23,500 bases of DNA from Gammaproteobacteria bacterium (GTDB taxonomy: Bacteria; Pseudomonadota; Gammaproteobacteria; JABABF01). The notes under the pieces are model-generated. The model saw only the letters and a list, made by a program, of their open reading frames with translations, had not been told where the DNA came from and searched no databases. The stretch lies in NCBI GenBank assembly GCA_014238345.1, contig JABABF010000084.1, positions 1-23,500 of the forward strand, given 5' to 3'. Below, piece by piece: positions 7,302 through 15,332 of the stretch. The stretch's first letter is position 1, and every line of letters begins with the position of its first letter. The translations under genes and the position numbers were made by a program.

Positions 7302-7412
7302 GTGAATTCAATCGGGAAACAGGAATGGACTCTACAAGAGATGGCTGAACGTGCAGAGGCCATAGCAGAGAATGGTGAAAACCAGTTTATCCGTCCGGAC
7401 AGTGAAACTTAG
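7302..7412 (+). CDS. Small ORF of 36 codons, unrecognised
   Basis: GTG 7302 has AAGGAA (7291-7295 plus flanking A) six bases upstream, a good SD. The frame encodes a hydrophilic, helix-prone peptide with the segment WTLQEMAERAEAIAENGENQF and ends with TAG at 7410. It is in the same frame as the seven-codon start at 7239, with two TGA codons between. It could be a real small protein or the N-terminal part of a broken gene. I do not recognise the family. Confidence 0.35.
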   Translation: MNSIGKQEWTLQEMAERAEAIAENGENQFIRPDSET

Positions 7413-7595
7413 GGTTGGTACAGGTAGATAGAAAATCTTGTTCAGGAGAGAAGCGATCGGCGATGACGATAATCGGTTTGGCTACCCAGAGCGCGGGGCA
7501 TCAACCGCTGGCTGGCGCTATTTCTCGAGCCAAGCCAATCTGAGCTAAACAACGCTGTAGTGAGCCACTACTGAGAGGCTGTGCCACGACTGTCA
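7413..7595. other. Gene-free stretch with small stem-loops
   Basis: No ORF here is convincing. A plus-strand frame from about 7432 to 7545 is open and contains FGYPERGASTAGWRYFSS, but it has no good start. GTAGTG (7557-7562) pairs with CACTAC (7566-7571). A second stem, ACGACT (7586-7591) with AGTCGT (7598-7603), overlaps the stop of the small minus-strand ORF. Neither stem is followed by a T-run. Confidence 0.3.
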
Positions 7596-7691
7596 TTAGT
7601 CGTAGATCACCATGTCCAGCGTGATAGAAAAGGCAACCAAGGCGACAAAACACACCGCCCATGCATAAATGCCGATAAGCGTACGTTGCAC
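7596..7691 (-). CDS. Possible single-pass membrane microprotein
   Basis: A minus-strand frame from GTG 7691 to TAA 7596-7598 encodes 31 residues with a basic N-terminus (QRT), a roughly 20-residue hydrophobic run (IGIYAWAVCFVALVAFSITL) and an acidic end (DMVIYD). An alternative GTG at 7739 would add 16 residues. The positive-inside pattern and clean hydrophobic segment are suggestive, but there is no clear SD and such a short ORF can arise by chance. It could also be the C-terminal remnant of a larger membrane protein. Confidence 0.25.
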   Translation of the reverse strand: MQRTLIGIYAWAVCFVALVAFSITLDMVIYD

Positions 7692-7815
7692 GCCACCACT
7701 GGGACTGAATGTACCACACCGTAACCCACAGGAAGCCACGGCAGCTTTGGGAACTACAGTCGCATAGCCTACTATAAAGACACCCCCGCACTACTTCCGT
7801 ATCCGGCTCGTAGAT

Positions 7816-8448
7816 ATGAACCACACACGCCCTCTAGTATTGGCTAGTAGTAACGCTGGCAAACTGCGTGAGCTAGAGGTGTTGCTGGCACCGCTGGGGT
7901 GGCAGCTCTCCCCCCAAGCGGCATTCGGGGTGGAGCCCGCCGAGGAGAACGGCGCTGATTTTGCCTCCAATGCCCTGCTCAAGGCGTACCACGCTGCACG
8001 GGTCACCGGCCTGCCCGCTCTGGCCGACGATTCTGGTCTAGAGGTGGCCGCACTGGGCGGTGCGCCGGGGATACATTCAGCGCGCTACGCTGGCGAGTGC
8101 GCTGATGATGCCGCCAACAACCGCAAATTACTGGAAGCACTGGAGGGTCTGCCTCCCGCACAACGCGATGCCTGTTTCCGCTGCGTCATCGCCTTAGTGT
8201 GCAACGCCGATGACCCGCAACCGCTACTCGCTCAAGGCCGATGGGATGGGCGCATCTTGACAACACCCAAGGGCGCAGGAGGCTTCGGCTACGACCCGCT
8301 GTTCGCACCCGATGGCGGCGCCAACAGCTCTGCTGAGCTGTCATTTGCAGACAAACAACAGCTCAGCCATCGCGGTCAAGCTCTGCGCTCACTGCTCACG
8401 CAACTACATGCCGGGTGGCCACAAAACAACGACTCCAGCCCCATATGA
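7816..8448 (+). CDS. rdgB: dITP/XTP pyrophosphatase (RdgB/HAM1)
   Basis: RdgB hydrolyses non-canonical purine triphosphates (dITP, XTP) to monophosphates and keeps them out of DNA. The 210-residue protein has the N-terminal nucleotide motif LASSNAGKLREL (9-20), the active-site ALADDSGLEVAALGGAPGIHSARYAG (68-93) with two adjacent Asp, GGFGYDPLF, and SHRGQAL near the C-terminus. The length agrees with the family (197 in E. coli). The start ATG has no SD. A TATAAA at 7773-7778 is a possible -10, without a clear -35. Its stop overlaps the hemW ATG (ATGA), and rdgB-hemW adjacency is also seen in E. coli. Confidence 0.96.
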   Translation: MNHTRPLVLASSNAGKLRELEVLLAPLGWQLSPQAAFGVEPAEENGADFASNALLKAYHAARVTGLPALADDSGLEVAALGGAPGIHSARYAGECADDAANNRKLLEALEGLPPAQRDACFRCVIALVCNADDPQPLLAQGRWDGRILTTPKGAGGFGYDPLFAPDGGANSSAELSFADKQQLSHRGQALRSLLTQLHAGWPQNNDSSPI

Positions 8449-9677
8449 AGAGCGCCACTGCCCCGCCACGCCCGCTGGCGGCTCCCCTGATCACCGTGCC
8501 TCCAACAGCTCCTCGCCTGCCAACGCCACAGCCTATCGCGACACTGCCGCTGTCGCTGTATATCCATATCCCGTGGTGCGAATCCAAATGTCCATACTGT
8601 GATTTCAACTCCCACACCACCCGCGATGCATTACCCGAAGACGACTATGTGACGGCACTGCTCAGCGACCTGGACGATGAGCGGCACCGCGCCGCTGGTC
8701 GCCCCCTGTGCTCAATATTCATCGGCGGCGGCACACCGAGCCTGTTCTCGGCACAGGCCATCGGTCGCCTGCTCGAAGCGGTGGCGAAATGCCTACATTG
8801 CCCACCAGAGATGGAGATCACACTGGAGGCCAATCCGGCCAGTGCCGAACAGCGGCGCTTCGCTGGCTACCGCGCCGCCGGTGTCAATCGCCTGTCGCTG
8901 GGCATCCAAAGTTTCGATACCGCCGCGCTGACCGCGCTAGGTCGCCGCCACAATGCTGCGCAGGCGCACTCGGCAGTACGCGCCGCCAGCGCGGCGGGCT
9001 TCCAGCGGCTCAATTTAGATCTGATGCATGGCCTGCCAGCTCAGCCGCCCACCGCCGCCCTGGCTTCACTGCGCACCGCGCTGGCGGCAGCACCAGAGCA
9101 CATCTCTTGGTACCAATTGACACTGGAGCCCGGCACCGCTTTCCACCACCGCCCGCCACCGTTGCCAAACGATGACCAAATCGCCGAGGTGCAGGAGGAG
9201 GGCGAGGCGCTACTAGCCGCCGCGGGCCTGCACCGCTATGAGACTTCTGCTTTTGCCCAACCCGGTGGCGAGGCACAACATAACCTCAATTACTGGCACT
9301 TTGGCGACTACCTTGGCATCGGTGTTGGCGCACATGGCAAATCTTCAGAGCGTGGTGTCGTGCGCCGCAGTGAAAAGCTGCCTCACCCCGCCGACTACCT
9401 GCGCCTATACGCTACGGCAGGGCGCTCCCAGCGGGGACGCGAGTGGACTCCCGCCACCGCCGACTTACCGCTGGAATACCTGATGAATGCCCTGCGCCTA
9501 CGCGCCGGAGTCGCCGCCACACAATTCACCGAACGAACGGGTCTGCCACTAAGCTACATCGCACCGACGCTGGCCCAAGCACGCGCTGACGGACTGCTGG
9601 GAACCAACCCACAACGCCTAGTAGCCACCGCCCTCGGGTACCGCCATCTCAACACCGTGCTGAACCGCTTCTGCTGA
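8445..9677 (+). CDS. hemW: Radical SAM heme chaperone HemW
   Basis: HemW is a radical SAM family protein that binds heme and is thought to deliver it to target proteins; it was long misannotated as coproporphyrinogen III oxidase. The 410-residue protein has LYIHIPWC followed by the [4Fe-4S] cluster motif CESKCPYC (Cys 45, 49, 52), IFIGGGTPS, the ITLEANP segment, RLSLGIQSFD, and the HemW-typical HNLNYW. The start at 8445 overlaps the rdgB stop as ATGA. About 33 residues before the core are Pro/Ala rich and longer than in E. coli (378 residues total); GTG 8496 is a shorter option. Alternative HemN function is unlikely given the HNxxYW motif and gene context. Confidence 0.93.
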   Translation: MKSATAPPRPLAAPLITVPPTAPRLPTPQPIATLPLSLYIHIPWCESKCPYCDFNSHTTRDALPEDDYVTALLSDLDDERHRAAGRPLCSIFIGGGTPSLFSAQAIGRLLEAVAKCLHCPPEMEITLEANPASAEQRRFAGYRAAGVNRLSLGIQSFDTAALTALGRRHNAAQAHSAVRAASAAGFQRLNLDLMHGLPAQPPTAALASLRTALAAAPEHISWYQLTLEPGTAFHHRPPPLPNDDQIAEVQEEGEALLAAAGLHRYETSAFAQPGGEAQHNLNYWHFGDYLGIGVGAHGKSSERGVVRRSEKLPHPADYLRLYATAGRSQRGREWTPATADLPLEYLMNALRLRAGVAATQFTERTGLPLSYIAPTLAQARADGLLGTNPQRLVATALGYRHLNTVLNRFC

Positions 9678-9773
9678 CTCTTAGCACTACCGGGCGACAG
9701 CGATGTCCTACCCCTGAACAAGCCCACTGGTCACCACAGCCTCAAGTGCCCCCGCGACTAGAATAGGCAACAC

Positions 9774-9847
9774 GCGCCCGTAGCTCAGCTGGATAGAGTG
9801 TCGGCCTCCGAAGCCGAAGGTCACAGGTTCGAATCCTGTCGGGCGCG
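9774..9847 (+). tRNA. tRNA-Arg (anticodon CCG), CCA not encoded
   Basis: The gene folds as a full cloverleaf: acceptor GCGCCCG (9774-9780) with CGGGCGC (9840-9846), D stem GCTC/GAGT, anticodon stem TCGGC/GCCGA around the loop CTCCGAA, and T stem ACAGG/CCTGT with TTCGAAT. The anticodon is CCG, reading the Arg codon CGG. The sequence strongly resembles the E. coli tRNA-Arg(CCG). The discriminator is G9847 and the next bases are CAA, not CCA, so the 3' CCA must be added by tRNA nucleotidyltransferase. A TAGAAT at 9759-9764 could be its -10 box. Confidence 0.97.
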
Positions 9848-9884
9848 CAACTAGAAACGATGCGTATTGCGGAGTGCGCCAACC

Positions 9885-10772
9885 TTAGCCGAGCAGGTGC
9901 ACTTGAAAATCTTTGATCAAGCGGCGGATGCCCTCGCGTAGCGAGATTTCCACCTGCCAATTGAGCAACGCCTTGGCGCGCGATGGATTGCCATAGAACG
10001 TCGAGACATCGAAGTCGCGTGGCGGGGCTTCGGTAACCGCCGCATCGGAATTGGCCAACTCCACTACCAGTGCGGCCAGTTCGCCCAGCGTCGTCGGCAC
10101 GCCGCTCACCAGATGGATGGGCGGCAATTCAACACCGTCATCTAAGCGCTCAATACAGGAGCCCAAGCCACGCACTACATCGCCGAGATGGGAAAAATCA
10201 AAGACATGCCCCGAACCTTCCACGGAAAGTGGTTCATTGCCCACGGCGGCACGAATAAACGCTGGTATCACGCGATCGGGATGATCCTCCACGTGCCCAT
10301 AAACATTGGACAGCCGTACCACCGCTACGCACTGTCCAGAGGTGCGCGCCTCGGCCATCAGCTGCTCGCCACCGACCTTGCTACGACCGTAGACATTGAT
10401 AGGACGCAATGGCTCATCCTCGGTGACTGGCATGTGGTTGGGCTGTCCATAGACCTCGCGGCTACTCCCCATCAGTACCCAAGGCTCGCCAGCCGCCGAG
10501 TGCGCTACATCAATTACATTGCGGGTACCCTCCACATTGGTCTCACGACACCTTTGAGGTTGTTGCTCTCCCCAAACCACCCGCGAAACTGCAGCCAAAT
10601 GCACCACGCCACGACAGCCATCGACTGCATCGCTAAGCGCCTCCCTCTCACACACATCCTGACCATCCCTGAGATCAAAGCTACGCACCTGTGTGCCACG
10701 CTCGCTCAAATAGTGTGCCAGCGCCGTACCGACCAAGCCGCTAGCACCAGTGATAAGAATAGGGTCGCTCAT
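9885..10772 (-). CDS. NAD-dependent epimerase/dehydratase
   Basis: This 295-residue protein belongs to the extended SDR family (UDP-glucose 4-epimerase-like). It has LITGASGLVG with the GxxGxxG cofactor motif (Gly 9, 12, 15), D33 suited to NAD binding, HLAAVS (58-63), SSREVYG with the catalytic Ser region (103-109), and the active-site pair in YGRSK (Y128, K132). Family members epimerise or dehydrate nucleotide-activated sugars, usually for cell-surface polysaccharides. No glycan genes lie nearby, so the substrate is open. No SD precedes ATG 10772; the leader is AT-rich. It is transcribed alone, between a tRNA gene and pgk. Confidence 0.88.
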   Translation of the reverse strand: MSDPILITGASGLVGTALAHYLSERGTQVRSFDLRDGQDVCEREALSDAVDGCRGVVHLAAVSRVVWGEQQPQRCRETNVEGTRNVIDVAHSAAGEPWVLMGSSREVYGQPNHMPVTEDEPLRPINVYGRSKVGGEQLMAEARTSGQCVAVVRLSNVYGHVEDHPDRVIPAFIRAAVGNEPLSVEGSGHVFDFSHLGDVVRGLGSCIERLDDGVELPPIHLVSGVPTTLGELAALVVELANSDAAVTEAPPRDFDVSTFYGNPSRAKALLNWQVEISLREGIRRLIKDFQVHLLG

Positions 10773-10889
10773 AAGAAAAAATCTAATGAAAACCTGATGG
10801 CAGACAACAGATCCTAACTATATACTGCAAGCCTGCGATTTATGGCGACTGGAAAATCGGTAGAGAACATTATTCAGACATTCCCCAAA

Positions 10890-12095
10890 TCACTCCATCG
10901 CTGTCAAGGATGACCCATCCTTTAGTGCAGCTCTGTCCAGCACCGCCACACCGGGCAACTCGCGCCCTTCGGCGAAGTGTAGGAAAGCTCCGCCCCCAGT
11001 GGATGTATAGGACAGCCGCCCGGCAACACCACACAATTCGATGGCAGCTAGCGTGTCGCCACCACCCGCCAAAGTGAAGCCCCTACAGTCGGCGGCAGCC
11101 TGTGCCAAGACCCGGGTGGCACCGCTGAAGGCAGGATCCTCAAAGCGACCCAAGGGTCCATTCCAAATCAAAGTCCCCGCCGTAGCAACCAAGTCAGCCA
11201 CCTGCGTTGCGCTACGGATGCCAAAATCGTAGATGGCCTCTTGTGGAGCAAGTTCCGACACCCCACAAGTGCGAGCTGTCCCCTGCACAGCGCCCGCCCC
11301 CGCCACCACCACATCCTCAGGCAATAGCAATTTGTCACCAAGGAGCGCCGCCAAAGAGTGCGCTTCAGCCACCTGCTCAGCCTCGAACAGCGAGCGTCCG
11401 ACTTGATGCCCGGCGGCGGCTAGAAAAGTGTTGGCGATGCCGCCACCGACGATCAACCTATCAACCTTGGTGGCCAGCCGTCGCAACACCGCCAGCTTGG
11501 TTGAGATCTTAGCACCACCGACCACCGCCACCACTGGCTTGGCCGGTGCGCTGAAGGCGTGCTCTAGAGCCGCCATTTCCGCCACCAACAACGGTCCGGC
11601 ACAGGCCATGGGAGCGTGATCTACGATGCCACAGGTCGAGGCATGAGCGCGGTGGGCGGTGGCGAAGGCCTCCATGACAAAGATGTCTCCCAGCGCTGCA
11701 AGTCGACGCGCCAGCATTGGGTCGTTGTCGGTCTCACCCCGTAGGAAGCGCACATTTTCTAGTAGCGCGACTGTACCCGGCGCACAGCGCCAAGTATCCA
11801 TCTCGGTGTGCGCCACCAGCGGTACATCCAGCGCCAGCAGCTGGCTCAGCCGCCGTGCCACTGGGGCGAGACTGAAGGCCGCGTTATCGGCGGGCAGGGC
11901 ATCGGGTTGTGGCCGCCCTAAATGCGACATCAACAATACGCCAGCTCCCTCCGCCAAGATCCTGTGCAAGGTGGGCAACACCGCCTCAATGCGTGCTGCA
12001 GAACGTATCACCCCACCGCTGTCCAATGGCACATTGAAATCCACACGGATCAACAGAACCTTGCCATCCAGCGGCAACTCGCTAAGCTGGCGCAT
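10890..12095 (-). CDS. pgk: Phosphoglycerate kinase
   Basis: Pgk interconverts 1,3-bisphosphoglycerate plus ADP and 3-phosphoglycerate plus ATP in glycolysis/gluconeogenesis. The 401-residue protein has RVDFNVP (17-23), LLMSHLGRP (54-62), LLENVRF, VVGGAKISTKL for nucleotide binding, IVGGGIANTFL, WNGPLGRFE and the C-terminal GGGDTLAAI. The family length is about 390-400. The start ATG at 12095 lies 11 bases after the epd stop, so the two are one transcript. The order tkt-epd-pgk is common in gammaproteobacteria, usually followed by an aldolase gene; here the next gene is an epimerase instead. Confidence 0.97.
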   Translation of the reverse strand: MRQLSELPLDGKVLLIRVDFNVPLDSGGVIRSAARIEAVLPTLHRILAEGAGVLLMSHLGRPQPDALPADNAAFSLAPVARRLSQLLALDVPLVAHTEMDTWRCAPGTVALLENVRFLRGETDNDPMLARRLAALGDIFVMEAFATAHRAHASTCGIVDHAPMACAGPLLVAEMAALEHAFSAPAKPVVAVVGGAKISTKLAVLRRLATKVDRLIVGGGIANTFLAAAGHQVGRSLFEAEQVAEAHSLAALLGDKLLLPEDVVVAGAGAVQGTARTCGVSELAPQEAIYDFGIRSATQVADLVATAGTLIWNGPLGRFEDPAFSGATRVLAQAAADCRGFTLAGGGDTLAAIELCGVAGRLSYTSTGGGAFLHFAEGRELPGVAVLDRAALKDGSSLTAME

Positions 12096-12106
12096 GACTA
12101 GGGGGA

Positions 12107-13156
12107 CTATAAGAAGGGGGTGTCACGGGTATCGGTCATGGCACGCGCCAATTCCAACATCCGGTTGGCATAGCTCCACTCACTGTCGAACCACAGCAAC
12201 AATTTCAGCAGTTTGCCTCCTGCCACTTGTAGCTGAGATGCATCGACAATACCAGAGTGGATACGATGACAACAATCAATAGAGGCCAGCGGCTCTTCGC
12301 TGTAACCTAAGATTCTGGAGAGCTCCCCATGTGCCGCTGTCATAAACAGTTGTTTGATACTCTCAACATCGGTGGGACGGCTCAGCTGTAACACAATATC
12401 CATGGCCGAGGCATGTAACACTGGCAGGCGCATGGCCGTACCCACAAAGCGCCCAGCCAGCTGGGGCAACACTCTGCCTAAGCCTTGCGCTAAGCCTGTG
12501 TGTACTGGCAACAACGAGGCGCTGGCGCGATTTTTGCGCAGATCTTGCGCGTCGCGGTAGGCATCGAGTACTGGCTGGTCATTCATCGCCGCATGCAACG
12601 TGGTGATCAACCCCTGCTCCACACCCAGTGCGCGGTCTACTACATCTATCACTGGGGCCGCTGCATGAGTCGTGCAGGAAGCGCAAGACACGATAGCACC
12701 AGCCGTAGCCAATGCCTCGCCATTGACCCCAAGGACGATGGCTGGCAGCTCGGACGCGCCGGGCTGCGATAACAGTAGCCGCTGGGCTCCCGCCGTCAAA
12801 TGCGCGCCGAGCGTGTCCATTCGCGCTGGCTGACCGCTACAATCGAGCACTAGCTCGACCCCCAATTCAGCCCACGGCAGATGCTCCGCTTGCCTCTCGC
12901 GGCACAGCTGGATAGCATCGCCGTCTATGTGTAGCTGATCGGCACTGCCAACATCAACCTGAGCGGCAAAGCGTCCGTGTATGGAGTCGTGACGCGTCAA
13001 CTGCGCCATAGCCGTAGCGGTGGCCGCCGCCGCTGGCTCGTTGATTGCCACGATTTGCAGCGCCTCGCGGTGAGCGTGCTCGTACAGCGCCCGCAACACA
13101 CAGCGCCCGATACGCCCGTAGCCACTAATAGCAATGCGCACCGGGACACCAGACAT
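12107..13156 (-). CDS. epd: Erythrose-4-phosphate dehydrogenase (Epd), GAPDH family
   Basis: Epd oxidises erythrose 4-phosphate to 4-phosphoerythronate, the first step of the DXP-dependent PLP pathway. The 349-residue protein starts VRIAISGYGRIGR (6-18), then VAINEPA, HDSIHGRF, LPWAELGVELVLDCSG, the catalytic Cys161 in ASCTTH and His188 in TTLHAAMNDQ. The segments LPWAELGVELVLDC and HAAMNDQPVLDAY match Epd better than glycolytic GAPDH. The usual SCTTN motif is SCTTH here, with His in place of the conserved Asn. ATG 13156 was preferred to the upstream GTG 13222 because the Rossmann motif begins 9 residues in, as in E. coli. A glycolytic GAPDH role remains possible, as no other gap gene is in view. 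Confidence 0.85.
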   Translation of the reverse strand: MSGVPVRIAISGYGRIGRCVLRALYEHAHREALQIVAINEPAAAATATAMAQLTRHDSIHGRFAAQVDVGSADQLHIDGDAIQLCRERQAEHLPWAELGVELVLDCSGQPARMDTLGAHLTAGAQRLLLSQPGASELPAIVLGVNGEALATAGAIVSCASCTTHAAAPVIDVVDRALGVEQGLITTLHAAMNDQPVLDAYRDAQDLRKNRASASLLPVHTGLAQGLGRVLPQLAGRFVGTAMRLPVLHASAMDIVLQLSRPTDVESIKQLFMTAAHGELSRILGYSEEPLASIDCCHRIHSGIVDASQLQVAGGKLLKLLLWFDSEWSYANRMLELARAMTDTRDTPFL

Positions 13157-13204
13157 CAGAAATGCCGTTGCAGGACGGGGCAAAATCCCCGGCAAGCTGC
13201 CGTA

Positions 13205-13219
13205 CCGCCGTACCGGCGG
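13205..13219 (-). other. GC-rich stem-loop between tkt and epd
   Basis: CCGCC (13205-13209) pairs with GGCGG (13215-13219) around a five-base loop in the gap between the tkt stop and the preferred epd start. No T-run follows. It may be an mRNA-stability or attenuation element, or be incidental. Confidence 0.25.
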
Positions 13220-13235
13220 CACACACCGACCCTAT

Positions 13236-15332
13236 TCAACCAGCCTTCAACAGCTGACGCAATTGCGCCGTAACCTGTTTGCTACTAAAACCAAAGTGCG
13301 CCAACACCGCCCCCCCGGGTCCAGAGGCCCCAAAGCTGTCAAGGGCGATAATGCGCCCGCGGTCGCCGACATATTTATGCCACATGCCACTACTGCCAGC
13401 CTCAATAGCCAAGCGACGGGTGATGGCAGGTGGTAGCACCGCTTGCCGGTACTCTTTGTCTTGGCGCTCAAAGACATCCATTGAGGGCATGGAGACAACA
13501 CGCACACGCCGCGACCGTTTGCTATTAGCTAGCGCTTGGGCGGCAACGATAGCTAGCTCGACTTCCGAACCCGTGGCGATAATCAGCGCCTCCAGCGGCT
13601 CCTCCCCCGGCGGCTCCCAGAGAATGTAAGCACCCCGAGACACCGTGGCCACTTGGTCGGGAGCGCGCATTTGCAAGGGTAGCGCCTGTCGGCTCAGCAC
13701 CAATGCGGTCGGCCCATCGGAGCGCTCTATAGCCGCGCGCCACGCAACCGCCGTCTCAACCGTATCGCAGGGGCGCCACACCGATACATTGGGAGTCAAA
13801 CGCAGCATGGACAAATGCTCAACTGGCTGGTGCGTCGGGCCATCCTCACCCAGAGCCACGGAATCGTGAGTGTAGATCAAAACGCAACGGCAGCCCATGA
13901 GCGCCGCCATACGAACGGCGCTACGGCTGTAGTCCAAGAAGACCAAAAAGGTGCCGCCATAGGGTAGAAAACCACCGTGCAATGCGAGCCCATTCATGAT
14001 CGTCGTCATGGCAAATTCCCGTGCACCAAAATGAATGTAATTACCCGCTGCTTCATCGTTGGTAATGATGTGGCTACCAGACCAGCGGGTATTATTCGAG
14101 GGGCTGAGATCGGCCGAGCCACCGATCAGCTCGGGCAACAGCGGGCCATAGCGCTCCAAGCACTGTCCCGAGGCTTGACGCGTGGCGATGGCAGTGCCAT
14201 CCCGCTGGCACTGCTCAATGAACTCATCTGCATCAGCGGCGAATCCCTTGGGTAACTCGCCTTGCTGGCGGCGCAACAGCTCGCTGTGCAACAACGGAAA
14301 CTTTTTGGCATAGTTCGCCAACAGGGTCTCCCACCGCTCTCTCAACGCACGCCCTTGTTGCGTGGCCGACCAGGCCTGTCCAATGGCCTTGGGCACAACG
14401 AATGGCGGCTCATTCCAACCCAAAGCTTCGCGTGTCGCCGCCACCTCGCCCTCGCCCAACGGCCCCCCATGAGTGGCTGCAGAACCCTGCTTGTTAGGGG
14501 CTCCACGACCGATCACCGTCTTGCAACAAAGCAGGCTCGGCGCATTACTTTGTTGGCGCGCCTCGCGTATTGCTTCACGGATGGCCTGTGGGTCGTGCCC
14601 ATCTACTTCATCCACCACATGCCAGCCGTAGGCACGAAAGCGCATTGGTGTGTCATCTGAGAGCCAGCCGCGCACACAGCCGTCAATAGAGATGCCATTG
14701 TCATCATAAAAGGCGATTAATTTGCCGAGGCCCCACCGTCCCGCCAATGAAGCCACCTCGTGCGAGATGCCCTCCATCTGGCAACCATCGCCTAAAAAGA
14801 CATAGGTGTAGTGGTCGATAATCGGGAAGCGCGCACGGTTGAACTTGGCGGCCATCAGCTGCTCGGCCAAGGCCATGCCAACGGCATTGGCCAAGCCCTG
14901 CCCCAACGGGCCGGTGGTGGTCTCCACACCTGGCGTCACGCCGTATTCCGGATGGCCGGGAGTGCGCTGCCCCAGTTGACGGAAATGGCGCAGCTCCTCC
15001 ATCGACAGGTCATAGCCGCTCAGGTGCAACAGGGAATAAAGCAACATTGAGCCGTGGCCATTGGAGAGCACGAAGCGATCGCGGTTGCCCCACTGTGGCT
15101 GTGCTGGGTCATGGCACAGAAACTCGCGCCACAGCACCGTGGCAATATCGGCCATTCCCATCGGCATGCCGGGGTGACCGCTACGCGCTTGCTGTACGGC
15201 ATCCATCGACAATACGCGGATGGCATTGCTCAGCTCGAAGTGACCTGGTTCAACTGGCGGACGTACACACCCCGCAAGGTCGCTGTTAGACGGTGCGGAC
15301 TTGCGTTTGCGCTTAGCAATTTGCGTAGGCAT
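13236..15332 (-). CDS. tkt: Transketolase
   Basis: Transketolase moves two-carbon units between sugar phosphates in the non-oxidative pentose phosphate pathway (and the Calvin cycle where present), using thiamine diphosphate. The 698-residue protein has MDAVQQARSGHPGMPMGMAD (43-62), LSNGHGSMLLY (89-99), TTGPLGQGLANAVGMA (139-154), the ThDP motif from GDGCQMEG (181-188) to DDN (210-212), and in the pyrimidine domain FGAREFAM and THDSVALGEDGPTHQPVEHL. It is about 33 residues longer at the N-terminus than E. coli TktA; that stretch is basic (AKRKRKS) and has no alternative in-frame start. It makes erythrose 4-phosphate, the substrate of the downstream epd product. Confidence 0.97.
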   Translation of the reverse strand: MPTQIAKRKRKSAPSNSDLAGCVRPPVEPGHFELSNAIRVLSMDAVQQARSGHPGMPMGMADIATVLWREFLCHDPAQPQWGNRDRFVLSNGHGSMLLYSLLHLSGYDLSMEELRHFRQLGQRTPGHPEYGVTPGVETTTGPLGQGLANAVGMALAEQLMAAKFNRARFPIIDHYTYVFLGDGCQMEGISHEVASLAGRWGLGKLIAFYDDNGISIDGCVRGWLSDDTPMRFRAYGWHVVDEVDGHDPQAIREAIREARQQSNAPSLLCCKTVIGRGAPNKQGSAATHGGPLGEGEVAATREALGWNEPPFVVPKAIGQAWSATQQGRALRERWETLLANYAKKFPLLHSELLRRQQGELPKGFAADADEFIEQCQRDGTAIATRQASGQCLERYGPLLPELIGGSADLSPSNNTRWSGSHIITNDEAAGNYIHFGAREFAMTTIMNGLALHGGFLPYGGTFLVFLDYSRSAVRMAALMGCRCVLIYTHDSVALGEDGPTHQPVEHLSMLRLTPNVSVWRPCDTVETAVAWRAAIERSDGPTALVLSRQALPLQMRAPDQVATVSRGAYILWEPPGEEPLEALIIATGSEVELAIVAAQALANSKRSRRVRVVSMPSMDVFERQDKEYRQAVLPPAITRRLAIEAGSSGMWHKYVGDRGRIIALDSFGASGPGGAVLAHFGFSSKQVTAQLRQLLKAG

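Noticed and set aside
7239..7412. UGA read as Trp, joining the seven-codon start to the ORF at 7302
   Set aside because: TGA is used as the normal stop of several clear genes here (for example the flavoprotein, rdgB, metK and ahcY), and Trp is encoded by TGG, so the standard code applies.
7501..7824. Minus-strand ORF of 107 codons
   Set aside because: Cys- and Trp-rich composition with no domain, and it runs into the rdgB start; the neighbouring frame with a hydrophobic span is the better candidate.
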